Shown piece by piece: positions 31,702 to 39,652 of a stretch of 41,443 nucleotides of DNA. This DNA is from UBA6115 sp964534515. Its GTDB lineage: Bacteria; Bacillota; Clostridia; Christensenellales; Aristaeellaceae. Every line of letters starts with the position of its first letter. The stretch's first letter is position 1. Under the pieces are notes generated by a model that did no database searches, was not told where the DNA came from, and saw only the letters and a list, made by a program, of their open reading frames with translations. The stretch spans positions 1 through 41,443 of the forward strand of contig CAZHPW010000006.1 in assembly GCA_964534515.1 (NCBI GenBank), written 5' to 3'. The position numbers were made by a program, and so were the translations under genes.

Positions 31702-32866
31702 CGAGGAGTTCTTTGACAGGGGCATTGACCGCAAAGGTACCCACGCGCTGAAGTGGACAGCCAAGGGCGTGATGCAGGACGGTATGGTGCCCCTTTGGGT
31801 GGCGGACATGGACTTTGCCTGCGCAGAGCCCATCAGGGAGGCGCTCATCAAGCGCGCCGAGCACGCCTGCTATGGCTATACCATCACCGGCCAGGACGAC
31901 GCGGATGCCCTCATTGGCTTCTGGCAGCGCAGGCACAACTTGACACTCAAGGCGGAGTACCTGGTCATGCTGCCCACTGTCGTGGCCGGCCTGCGCGCCT
32001 GCGTTCAGACCATGACCCAGCCGGGCGACGGCGTGATTGTACAGACGCCGGTTTACGGGCCTTTTATCGCCGCGGTGCGGGAGTCCGGACGCATGCTGCT
32101 GGAAGCCCCTTTGAAAAGGGACGAGAACGGCCGCTACACCATGAACTATGACGCGATTGAAGAGCACTTGAAACAAGGCGCCAGGCTGATGATGCTGTGC
32201 AACCCGCACAACCCGGTCAGCCGCGCCTGGTCCAGGGAAGAATTGAAAGTGCTTTTAAACCTGCTCAACCGCTACAACGCCAAACTGGTGAGCGACGAAA
32301 TCCACGCGGATTTTGTCTACCAGCCCAGGGAGTTTTACCCCATCCTCTCCTTTGAGGAAGCCAGGGAGGACGTGGTAATGCTGGTCGCGGCGAGCAAGAC
32401 CTTTAACGTGGCCGGGCTCTTGCAGGCAACCGCCATTTTCCGCAGCAGCGACGTGGTGATGACACTGAGGCGCTTCTTTGAACGCACCGGGGCCGCCAGC
32501 GGCAACATCTTTGCCCTGGAAGGCACAAGGGCCGCCTACACGCACTGCGATGACTGGCTGGACGGCTTAATGGCATATCTGCGGGGCAACCAGGAGACCT
32601 TGAGCGAGCTTATGGCCGAACTGCTCCCACATGCCGTCATTTCCCCCATGGAAGCCACTTTCTTAGCCTGGGCGGACATCAGAGCCTATGACACGCCCCA
32701 GTGCGAGATTGGCGGGCGCTGTAAAAAGCACGGCGTGGCGCTGACTGACGGACAGGCCTTTGGCATCACCACCGGCGAAGGTTTTATGAGAATCAACTAT
32801 GGCTGCCCAAGGGGGCAATTGCTGGAAGGCATTCAACGTTTCGCGCACGCGATTAAGGAAGGTTAA
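31691..32866 (+). CDS. PatB/MalY family PLP-dependent C-S lyase
   Basis: A fold-type I PLP enzyme of the MalY/PatB group, whose members cleave cystathionine or related thioethers. The 391-aa product has PLWVADMDFACAEPI near the N-terminus, the cofactor-site NPHNPVSRAW, VSDEIHADFVY, and the PLP lysine in AASKTFNVAGL. The C-terminal MRINYGCPR has the carboxylate-binding Arg. The frame opens at 31664, but GGAGG precedes the ATG at 31691. Aminotransferase activity is the alternative. It lies in the operon with a dipeptidase. Confidence 0.92.
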   Translation: MLYNEEFFDRGIDRKGTHALKWTAKGVMQDGMVPLWVADMDFACAEPIREALIKRAEHACYGYTITGQDDADALIGFWQRRHNLTLKAEYLVMLPTVVAGLRACVQTMTQPGDGVIVQTPVYGPFIAAVRESGRMLLEAPLKRDENGRYTMNYDAIEEHLKQGARLMMLCNPHNPVSRAWSREELKVLLNLLNRYNAKLVSDEIHADFVYQPREFYPILSFEEAREDVVMLVAASKTFNVAGLLQATAIFRSSDVVMTLRRFFERTGAASGNIFALEGTRAAYTHCDDWLDGLMAYLRGNQETLSELMAELLPHAVISPMEATFLAWADIRAYDTPQCEIGGRCKKHGVALTDGQAFGITTGEGFMRINYGCPRGQLLEGIQRFAHAIKEG

Positions 32867-32867
32867 A

Positions 32868-34256
32868 ATGAAAAAACAGGAATTTGACAGAATCATCGAC
32901 GCCCAGAAGGAACCCATGATTGCCATGCTGCAGGAATGGCTGAAAATCCCCAGCCTGAAGTCCGACGCCCTGCCAAACGCGCCCTTTGGCGCGGAGCTGC
33001 GCAGGATGCTGGACAAGGTCTTAGATGACTGCAAGGGGCTGGGCTTTGAGGTCAATGACATTGACGGCTACGCCGGTGACGCCAAGATGGGCGAGGGCAG
33101 CGATGAGGACGCGCTGGGCATCCTGGCGCACATTGACATCGTGCCGGTAGGCGACGGCTGGCAGCGGGATCCCTTTGGCGCGCAGCGTGAGGGCGATTTG
33201 CTCTTTGGCCGCGGCACCAGCGATGACAAGGGCCCCTTGGCGGCCGCGCTGTTTGCGATGAAAGCCGTGAAGGACGCGGGCATCCCCCTAAAGCGCAAGG
33301 TGACCCTGATTTTTGGCTGCGATGAGGAAAGCGGCATGGACGACATGAAGTACTACAAAAAGAACGCCGTCATGCCCAAAATCGGCTTCTCACCGGACGC
33401 CAGTTATCCCTTGATTAACCTGGAAAAAGGCTCCTGCACCCTGCACTTGAACGCGCAGGTGTCAAATGAGGGGCTGAAGATTCTGGAACTCAAGGTCGGC
33501 GAGCGGCAAAACGTCATCCCCGGCGCGGCCAGCGCCCTGGTGGAAGGCGACGAGACCTTCATTGAAAAGGTCAAGGCCGTGTCCGAACAATATGGCTGGC
33601 CGGTGGAAGCGAAGATGGAGAATGGCGCTGTCCGCGTGACCGCGACCGGCATCAACGGCCACGCCGCCTACCCCGAGACCGCCAGAAACGCCATTGGTCA
33701 GTTGCTGATTACCCTAAAAGAGTTGGGCGCGACAGGCGCGATTGCCACCCTGGCTGAGCGGATTGGCACCCAGTACTACGGTGAAGGCTTGGGCATCGCG
33801 GTGAAGGATGACGCCAGCGGCCCCTTGACCTGCAACATGGGCATCATCAAGCTGAACGAAAGTAAGCTGTTTGCCACCTTGGACATCCGCGCGCCGCTTC
33901 TGGCCGCGGGCGAGCGCCTGCACGGCATCGTGCAAGCCCATCTGCCGGGAATTGAAGTCACCCAGATTTCCGTCAAGCCCCCGCACTATGTGCCGGAAAG
34001 CAGCGAACTGGTTCAAAGCCTGCTGGACGCCTACACCGAGGTTACCGGCCGTGAGCGCGCCACCCTGTCAACCGGCGGGGGCACCTACGCCCGGATGCTT
34101 CAGCAGGGTGTGGCCTTTGGTGCGAGCTTCCCGGAGGACCCGGATGTTGCCCACCAGGCCAATGAATACATCATTATCTCAAAACTCGCGCAGTCCATGA
34201 AGATTTTCGCCTACGCGATTGTGAAACTGGCCGGTGAGGAAGGCGCGCTCCAATGA
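32868..34256 (+). CDS. pepV: Dipeptidase PepV (M20 family)
   Basis: A cytoplasmic Zn2+-dependent dipeptidase of the PepV/Sapep type, 462 aa, full length. Metal-site and catalytic motifs appear in order: AHIDIVPVGDGW, GRGTSDDKGPLAAALFAMKAV, GCDEESGM, PDASYPLINLEKG, and, near the C-terminus, STGGGTYARMLQQGVAFGAS and HQANEYI. The frame opens at 32799 but GGAAGG precedes the ATG at 32868. It follows the lyase by 1 nt and overlaps the DUF1667 gene by 4 nt. Peptide breakdown and C-S lyase activity could feed amino-acid use. Confidence 0.95.
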   Translation: MKKQEFDRIIDAQKEPMIAMLQEWLKIPSLKSDALPNAPFGAELRRMLDKVLDDCKGLGFEVNDIDGYAGDAKMGEGSDEDALGILAHIDIVPVGDGWQRDPFGAQREGDLLFGRGTSDDKGPLAAALFAMKAVKDAGIPLKRKVTLIFGCDEESGMDDMKYYKKNAVMPKIGFSPDASYPLINLEKGSCTLHLNAQVSNEGLKILELKVGERQNVIPGAASALVEGDETFIEKVKAVSEQYGWPVEAKMENGAVRVTATGINGHAAYPETARNAIGQLLITLKELGATGAIATLAERIGTQYYGEGLGIAVKDDASGPLTCNMGIIKLNESKLFATLDIRAPLLAAGERLHGIVQAHLPGIEVTQISVKPPHYVPESSELVQSLLDAYTEVTGRERATLSTGGGTYARMLQQGVAFGASFPEDPDVAHQANEYIIISKLAQSMKIFAYAIVKLAGEEGALQ

Positions 34257-34612
34257 GTGAAAGCCAGGTATTGACATGCATCTCCTGCCCGGTGGGCTGC
34301 CGGATGACAGTGACGCTGGAAGAAGGACAGGTAACCAGCGTGACCGGCAACGCCTGCAAGCGCGGGGACATCTATGCCAGGCAGGAAAGCGTAAAGCCGC
34401 TGCGCATGGTGACCGCGGTCGCCAGGGTCAAGGGCAGCGCTGTTCCTGTGAGCCTGAAGACCAAGGAACCCATCCCCAAGGACAAAATCAAGCAGACAAT
34501 GGACGAAATCAACGCCCTGGAACTGAAACTGCCCATCCTCTCCGGGGATGTGCTCAAACAGGATGTGGCGGGCACCGGGGTTGACCTGGTCGCGACCCGC
34601 ACGCTGGTGTAA
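34253..34612 (+). CDS. DUF1667 family protein
   Basis: A 119-aa protein of the DUF1667 family. The N-terminus has CISCPVGC and a later conserved cysteine in GNACKRGD, enough to hold a metal or Fe-S centre; the C-terminal half is plain alpha/beta. The family usually sits with a GlpA-type dehydrogenase and an FAD oxidoreductase, and neither is near. Its ATG overlaps the pepV stop by 4 nt (ATGA), and manA starts 3 nt after it. So it is an orphan in an unrelated operon. Its role is unknown; redox use is only a family hint. Confidence 0.85.
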   Translation: MSESQVLTCISCPVGCRMTVTLEEGQVTSVTGNACKRGDIYARQESVKPLRMVTAVARVKGSAVPVSLKTKEPIPKDKIKQTMDEINALELKLPILSGDVLKQDVAGTGVDLVATRTLV

Positions 34613-34615
34613 ACA

Positions 34616-35572
34616 ATGAAATTAGCGCCGATTTTGATGACCCCGGCTTTCCGCCACGGCGGCATGACGCCCTGGGGCGGAAACAAGCTCAGGGACGATT
34701 TCGACAAGGGCTGCCCCGCGCAAACCGGGGAGAGCCTGGAGATGTCCGCCATTCCGGGCCTGGAAAGCCGGGATAGCGAAGGCCGTACCTTAACAGAATT
34801 AATTGACCGTTATGGCGAGGCCCTCCTGGGCACCAGGGTCAGTCTGCCCTTTCCCCTGCTGCTCAAATTGATTGACGCCAGGGAGCAATTGAGCGTGCAG
34901 GTGCATCCGGGCGACGCCTACGCAAACCGCAAACACGGCAAGCTCGGCAAAAACGAAGCCTGGGTCATCCTGTCCAAAGAAGAAGGCGCGCAGTTGACCG
35001 TAGGCCTCAAGGACGGCACCAGCAAAAAGGCGCTTGAAGAAGCGTCCAAACAGGGCAGCGCGGTGGAAGGCCTGCTGCGCCGGGTGGATGTCGCCCCGGG
35101 GGACACCTACTACATCCCCGAGGGCACCGTACACGCCATTGGCGCGGGGCTGGTCATCTATGAAATCCAGCAGTCCAGCGACATCACCTACCGCCTGTAT
35201 GACTGGGGGCGGGTAAATGAGAAGGGCGAGGGCCGGGAACTGCACTTGGAGGACTCCCTGGCGGTGGTGGAACTGGATTCCAAACCAATGCCCGCCAAAG
35301 GCGAAGTGATTGCCGAAGGCGCGAGCGGCAAACGAAGCAGGCTGCTGGACAATGCCTACTTCATCCTGGACAGGCTGACTGATTGCAAAGACTTTGTCAT
35401 ATCGCCAGATCAAGAGCGGTTTTCTGTTATCACCGCAATTGCTGATTTGACCCTGACCTGGAAAGATGGCTCTCTGAACCTAAAGGCTGGGCGCACCGCC
35501 TTCCTGCCGGCTGACGGCTATGAGCTGCGCGTCAGCGGCGAGAGCGCGCTTTGGACTTGTCCGGCGGTTTAA
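34616..35572 (+). CDS. manA: Class I mannose-6-phosphate isomerase
   Basis: Interconverts mannose-6-phosphate and fructose-6-phosphate; a cupin metalloenzyme of 318 aa. Zinc ligands are seen in LSVQVHPGD (Gln and His), KNEAWVIL (Glu) and PEGTVHAIGAG (His). The catalytic Arg lies in SSDITYRLYDWGR. It is the short Firmicutes form. It starts 3 nt after the DUF1667 gene and ends the seven-gene operon at a strong terminator. Position beside a GH4 glycosidase gene suggests sugar use, though that gene runs the other way. Confidence 0.94.
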   Translation: MKLAPILMTPAFRHGGMTPWGGNKLRDDFDKGCPAQTGESLEMSAIPGLESRDSEGRTLTELIDRYGEALLGTRVSLPFPLLLKLIDAREQLSVQVHPGDAYANRKHGKLGKNEAWVILSKEEGAQLTVGLKDGTSKKALEEASKQGSAVEGLLRRVDVAPGDTYYIPEGTVHAIGAGLVIYEIQQSSDITYRLYDWGRVNEKGEGRELHLEDSLAVVELDSKPMPAKGEVIAEGASGKRSRLLDNAYFILDRLTDCKDFVISPDQERFSVITAIADLTLTWKDGSLNLKAGRTAFLPADGYELRVSGESALWTCPAV

Positions 35573-35590
35573 ACCTAGAATGAGCACTCG

Positions 35591-35621
35591 AAAAGCCGGG
35601 GGGAAGCATCCCCCGGCTTTT
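35591..35621. terminator. Bidirectional terminator between manA and the GH4 gene
   Basis: A 12-bp perfect stem AAAAGCCGGGGG / CCCCCGGCTTTT with a 7-nt loop between the convergent manA and GH4 genes. Confidence 0.95.
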
Positions 35622-35633
35622 GCTATTTCTATA

Positions 35634-36953
35634 CTATTTGAACTGGGGCAGCCAGTCCTCAAACTGCGTGAACATCTCATCGGTCATCTGCCTGATTTCC
35701 TTGAGGCTCAAGACAGCGGAGGTCAGCGGGTCAAAGCAGATGGCCTGGTAAATGAGCTCGCGGTTGCCCGTCAGGCTGGCTTCCACCGCCATCTCCTCAA
35801 TCTGCGCTGAGGTGCTGCACAGGATGCCCAGCTGCTGGGGCAGGGCGCCCACATGGATGGCCTCCAGGCCATGGCGGCTGGCCAAAACCGGCACCTCAAC
35901 GCAGCAGCCGTAGGGCAGGTTGTCAATGAGGTTGAAGTTGCGGACATTGCCGTTGAACTTGAACATGGTGTTGTCGCCGAAGATGGCGTTGAAGATGGAA
36001 GCGGCGTACTCATTGCCCCGGCCCAGCTTGACCGGCTGGGTGAACCATTCCTCAATTTCCTTCTTCCAGGTGTGTTTCTTGTTGCGGTACTCGTCCAGGA
36101 TATAGGCGTAGACACCGGGGTTCCAGCCGGTTGAATGGGTGCAGTATTTCTCAATCAAATCCGGGCGCTTGCGGAACCAGGACACATACTCGCTGTTGTG
36201 GCCGGAGGACTCGGTAACGTAATAGCCCAAGGCCAGGTACATCTCATTGCGGACCATTTCCTCCTTATAGACCTCCTCATTTTCCCTGATGGCCTTGTCA
36301 ATGAGGGGGTAGACATCCTTGCCCTTGTGGAGGAAATCCAGATAGAAAGCCTGGTGGTTGATGCCGGCGCAGGTGTAGGAAATCTCGTTGTCCGGCACGC
36401 CAATCCAGCGGGCGAGCATGGAGGCCGTGCCCTGGACGCTGTGGCAAAGGCCGGTCGCTGTCATGTCGGGATATTTTTCCTGGACGACGCGGCAGAGCAT
36501 GGCCATGGGGTTGGTGTAGTTGAGGTAGACGGCGTTAGGGCAATAGCGGTTGATGTCTTCCGCGATGTCAAGAATCGGGTTGACCGTGCGCAGGAAGCGG
36601 AAGATGCCGGAGGGGCCGCGGGTATCCCCTACGTTGGTGTCAATGCCGTACTTTTTGGGAATGAGGATGTCATGCTGCCAGACATCCACGTCGCCCGCCA
36701 GGATGGTGGTGATGACGCCGTCAGCGCCCTTTAGGGCTTCCGCCCTGTCCTTGGTGGAAAGCACGGTTGCCTTGTACTGGCCGGCCTCAATGATGAGTTT
36801 GACAGCCTTGGTAATCATGGCGAGCCTGTCATCATCAATGTCCATGAGCGCGATGGTGGCGTCCTCAAAGGCCGGGTAGGACAGCAGGTCGCGCACCAGG
36901 CCGCGGGTAAACCCGAAGCTGCCTGCACCGATAAAAGCGATTTTCTTTGGCAT
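35634..36953 (-). CDS. Family 4 glycoside hydrolase (alpha-galactosidase/glucosidase type)
   Basis: An NAD+- and metal-dependent glycosidase of GH4, 439 aa. The N-terminal Rossmann motif is IAFIGAGSFGF. NYTNPMAML, the Cys motif GLCHSVQGT and AGINHQAF are the metal and catalytic sites; the GLCHSVQG form resembles the MelA alpha-galactosidase group. 6-Phospho-beta-glucosidase or alpha-glucosidase cannot be ruled out. A GGAGG precedes the ATG. It is divergent from an MFS transporter, so the pair probably imports and cuts a glycoside. Confidence 0.93.
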   Translation of the reverse strand: MPKKIAFIGAGSFGFTRGLVRDLLSYPAFEDATIALMDIDDDRLAMITKAVKLIIEAGQYKATVLSTKDRAEALKGADGVITTILAGDVDVWQHDILIPKKYGIDTNVGDTRGPSGIFRFLRTVNPILDIAEDINRYCPNAVYLNYTNPMAMLCRVVQEKYPDMTATGLCHSVQGTASMLARWIGVPDNEISYTCAGINHQAFYLDFLHKGKDVYPLIDKAIRENEEVYKEEMVRNEMYLALGYYVTESSGHNSEYVSWFRKRPDLIEKYCTHSTGWNPGVYAYILDEYRNKKHTWKKEIEEWFTQPVKLGRGNEYAASIFNAIFGDNTMFKFNGNVRNFNLIDNLPYGCCVEVPVLASRHGLEAIHVGALPQQLGILCSTSAQIEEMAVEASLTGNRELIYQAICFDPLTSAVLSLKEIRQMTDEMFTQFEDWLPQFK

Positions 36954-36986
36954 GGGGGCCTCCTTTATTCATTTTGTCCGCGTTTG

Positions 36987-37015
36987 ATTATAGCCCATTT
37001 TGGATGAGGATTGAA
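36987..37015 (-). promoter_or_regulatory. Promoter of the GH4 gene
   Basis: Minus-strand TTCAAT (37015-37010), a 17-nt spacer and a perfect TATAAT (36992-36987), 34 nt before the ATG. Confidence 0.6.
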
Positions 37016-37062
37016 CCCAGAACGCGGTAAAATTTCTGTCCCGGCAAAATACAGATGATATC

Positions 37063-37090
37063 TTGACTTTGCAGGCGGTTACCGTATGAT
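37063..37090 (+). promoter_or_regulatory. Promoter of the MFS gene with a candidate operator
   Basis: TTGACT (37063-37068), a 16-nt spacer and TATGAT (37085-37090), 31 nt before the ATG. A 9-bp palindrome CGGTTACCG (37076-37084) fills the end of the spacer and could bind a sugar-type repressor. Confidence 0.65.
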
Positions 37091-37120
37091 GAAAATGGTG
37101 TGAAAAAACCGGAGGTAGGT

Positions 37121-38365
37121 ATGGGGCAAACAAATAAGCAGGCTTTTTCGCTGGAGTCCAAGTTCGCCGGGATGCATTCCAGTTACTGGCTTTCTTTGTG
37201 CGCCTTTTCTGGCTTTATGGCGGTCTACCTGAGCCACTATGGTTTCTCCGACACCATGATTGGTTTGACCGCATCCCTGATTTCGGTTGTCACCATCTTT
37301 TACCAGGTGGCCATCTCCACCTTCTCTGACAACCACCCCCATGTGCCCATCAAGCGCATTGTTATCTTAATCTACCTGATTATCCTGGGCCTGGTCACCG
37401 TATTGGCTCTGGTGCCGATGCCAATTGTGATGATGCTCTTGGTGTACAGCCTGACCGGCGGCCTGGCCAACGGCATGCCGGGCCTGTACAACGCGCAGTT
37501 TGTCCAGTTTATCAACGCCGGGCTGAACCTGAACATGGGCTGGCCCCGGGGCATGTCCGCCATCCTCTACGCCATTTTCGCCTACTTCCTGGGCTTGCTG
37601 CTGGAAAGCTATACCGCCAGCATTTTAATGCCCATTGCCCTGGTGTGCATTGTCATCGCCATCTTCATGGCCGTTTTGATGCCAAAGCCGGAGCAGGTGG
37701 TGGAGAACACGCCCATTTTGGACCTGGCCACCCCCCTGCCCAAGACCGGGCTCATCAAATTATTAAGCCAGAACCATGTGCTGGCCTTCTTCCTGCTGTC
37801 CGCTTTCTTCATGGGCGCTGGGCAGACCAACACCGCCGTTTTCCTTACCCGAATCATCAGCCAAAAGGGCGGCACTGAGGCCGCGCTGGGCCTGGCGATG
37901 TTCCTGCAGGCGGGGGTTGAGATGCCGGCCATGCTGTTAACACCGCGGCTGCTAAAGCGCTACCGCGCCAGGGCCATTTTGACCTTTTCGGTCGCCGCGT
38001 ATTTTATCAAAGCCATCATCATCTATTTCTCAAGCGGCATCCTGAGCATCTATTTCGCGATGGCGTTCAGCGTGTTCTGCTATGGGCTTTACGGGGTAAC
38101 CTCGGTCTACTTTGTCAATGACATCGTCAGGCAGAACGAAAAGGTGCGCGCCCAGTCCCTCATCTTTACAAGCGGCGCCCTGGCGGCCATTTTGGGCAAC
38201 ACCGGCGCGGGCGTGGTGGTACAGAACCTGGGCATTGACGCGCTGAACCTAATTTGCGTCATCTTCCAGGGCATCGCCGCCCTCTTGATGGGCTACTGCG
38301 CCTACCTGCAGCTCAAGCAGGACAAGAAGACGCCGATAACAAAGTTTCCCTTCCTGCCGATTTAA
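37121..38365 (+). CDS. MFS transporter
   Basis: A 12-helix major facilitator, 414 aa. Marks include the first-half WLSLCAFSGFMAVYLSHYGF helix, the GLTASLISVVTIFYQVA loop region, and the central NTPILDLATPLPKTG linker after helix 6. It resembles the LacY/nucleoside-symporter-like MFS group, but the substrate is not shown. The frame opens with a GTG at 37100, but GGAGG sits just before the ATG at 37121. It is divergent from GH4, so a glycoside is a fair guess. A short hairpin terminator follows. Confidence 0.88.
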   Translation: MGQTNKQAFSLESKFAGMHSSYWLSLCAFSGFMAVYLSHYGFSDTMIGLTASLISVVTIFYQVAISTFSDNHPHVPIKRIVILIYLIILGLVTVLALVPMPIVMMLLVYSLTGGLANGMPGLYNAQFVQFINAGLNLNMGWPRGMSAILYAIFAYFLGLLLESYTASILMPIALVCIVIAIFMAVLMPKPEQVVENTPILDLATPLPKTGLIKLLSQNHVLAFFLLSAFFMGAGQTNTAVFLTRIISQKGGTEAALGLAMFLQAGVEMPAMLLTPRLLKRYRARAILTFSVAAYFIKAIIIYFSSGILSIYFAMAFSVFCYGLYGVTSVYFVNDIVRQNEKVRAQSLIFTSGALAAILGNTGAGVVVQNLGIDALNLICVIFQGIAALLMGYCAYLQLKQDKKTPITKFPFLPI

Positions 38366-38380
38366 AAGACTGTACAGAAA

Positions 38381-38410
38381 AAAAGGAGCGAATGATTTGC
38401 TCCTGTTTTG
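38381..38410. terminator. Short bidirectional terminator
   Basis: A 6-bp stem AGGAGC / GCTCCT with a 9-nt loop, T-rich on both strands. It lies between the MFS gene and the convergent MacB-like gene. Confidence 0.7.
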
Positions 38411-38419
38411 TTATTACGC

Positions 38420-39652
38420 TTAATCTTCGTTTTCTTCGGCCGGGTCGGGTTTGACCAATTGAAACAGCTTGTGCAGGGGCACCACCAGCGCCCAGGCCAG
38501 AAGCAGGGTCAGCGCGGTAATAAAGCCGGCCACAGCGCGCAGGAAGAGCAGCTCCCTGGAGCGCAGGCTTAAAAGCCCACTCGCCATTTTCTGGTTGTTC
38601 CAGAAGGTTGCCGCGATTTCCCTGGGTTCCACCAGGATGGCCGGCACCCACTCGGGGAAGACATACACCGGCTCCAGGAGTTTGGAGAAAGCGAATACCA
38701 TGGCTCCAACACCGATTGCGAACATCAGGAGGATCAGAAGACCCACACCGATAAAGCGGGGCAGCAGGCGGATAGCGTACTCATCCGTCAAGCGCGCGCG
38801 GCTGTTCTCAATGAGCCGTGCTGAAACGCGGGAGGCAAACCGGACAAAGAGCAGCGCTAAAATAAAACCCAGGACGCAGAGCAGGACGCGAACCGGCAGG
38901 GTGGCGCGGTATTTTTCCTTGACCAGGTCAATGGCTTGCCCACCCGCCTGCCAATTGGACAGGTTGGTGGCCGTGCCGTTGCGGGTGCCGCTGCCGCCGG
39001 TTAAGCGAAGCTGGGCTAAGAACAATTCCCACTCCAGCTGGCTGGTAAAGGCCTTTAAGGGAACCATCAGGCCATACTCAGCCCGCTCCCCCATGGCCCT
39101 GGTGTGTTTGACAACGCCTACGACAGTGAAGGTCTGGTTTTGCAGGGTGAAGGTCATGTTGACGGGGTTGCCCTGGCGGAAGAGGGCGATGGCCAGCGCT
39201 TCATCAATGACCGCGACCTGTTTGCCCTCATTGACCTCATCCTGGTACAGCTGCCTGCCGTTTAGCAGGACGGACGCGGGCAGGGTATGCAGCTGGCCAT
39301 AAATCGCGGTCAGCTCCGCCTTTGCGCTGCCGCCGGACTTGGTGGACAGGTCGGCCGATGGCAGATGCGCGGTGAGCGCGGATGACTTGACCGCCTCGCC
39401 CTGCTCATCCAAAAAGCCTTCCCAGGATTTGAGGAAGAGAGTCAGCTTGGACTCCTCCTCTTTGGCGGGCTCGGCTGTTTCCTCATCCGTCTCTTCGGTT
39501 TCTGCCGCGCTTGCTTCTGCCGCCTGCTCAGACGCGATATCCGGCGGCAGGAAGGCATATTGCAGGAGCGAAGGCACGCCATTGACCTGCAGGATGAACA
39601 AGCCTGTCAGCAGGCAAACCAGAACAAGCAGGATAATTCGCTTAATCGACAT
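38420..39652 (-). CDS. MacB-like ABC exporter permease
   Basis: A 410-aa membrane protein with the MacB/FtsX layout: one N-terminal helix (IILLVLVCLLTGLFILQV), a large extracellular domain, and three C-terminal helices (LPVRVLLCVLGFILALLF, GVGLLILLMFAIGVGAMVF, AVAGFITALTLLLAWALVV). The extracellular part contains VAVIDEALAIALFRQGNPV and FTVVGVVKHTRAMG, which match the MacB periplasmic core. An acidic Glu/Ala-rich spacer follows helix 1. The start overlaps the adaptor gene by 11 nt. No ATPase gene lies beside it in the window. What it exports is unknown. Confidence 0.75.
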   Translation of the reverse strand: MSIKRIILLVLVCLLTGLFILQVNGVPSLLQYAFLPPDIASEQAAEASAAETEETDEETAEPAKEEESKLTLFLKSWEGFLDEQGEAVKSSALTAHLPSADLSTKSGGSAKAELTAIYGQLHTLPASVLLNGRQLYQDEVNEGKQVAVIDEALAIALFRQGNPVNMTFTLQNQTFTVVGVVKHTRAMGERAEYGLMVPLKAFTSQLEWELFLAQLRLTGGSGTRNGTATNLSNWQAGGQAIDLVKEKYRATLPVRVLLCVLGFILALLFVRFASRVSARLIENSRARLTDEYAIRLLPRFIGVGLLILLMFAIGVGAMVFAFSKLLEPVYVFPEWVPAILVEPREIAATFWNNQKMASGLLSLRSRELLFLRAVAGFITALTLLLAWALVVPLHKLFQLVKPDPAEENED

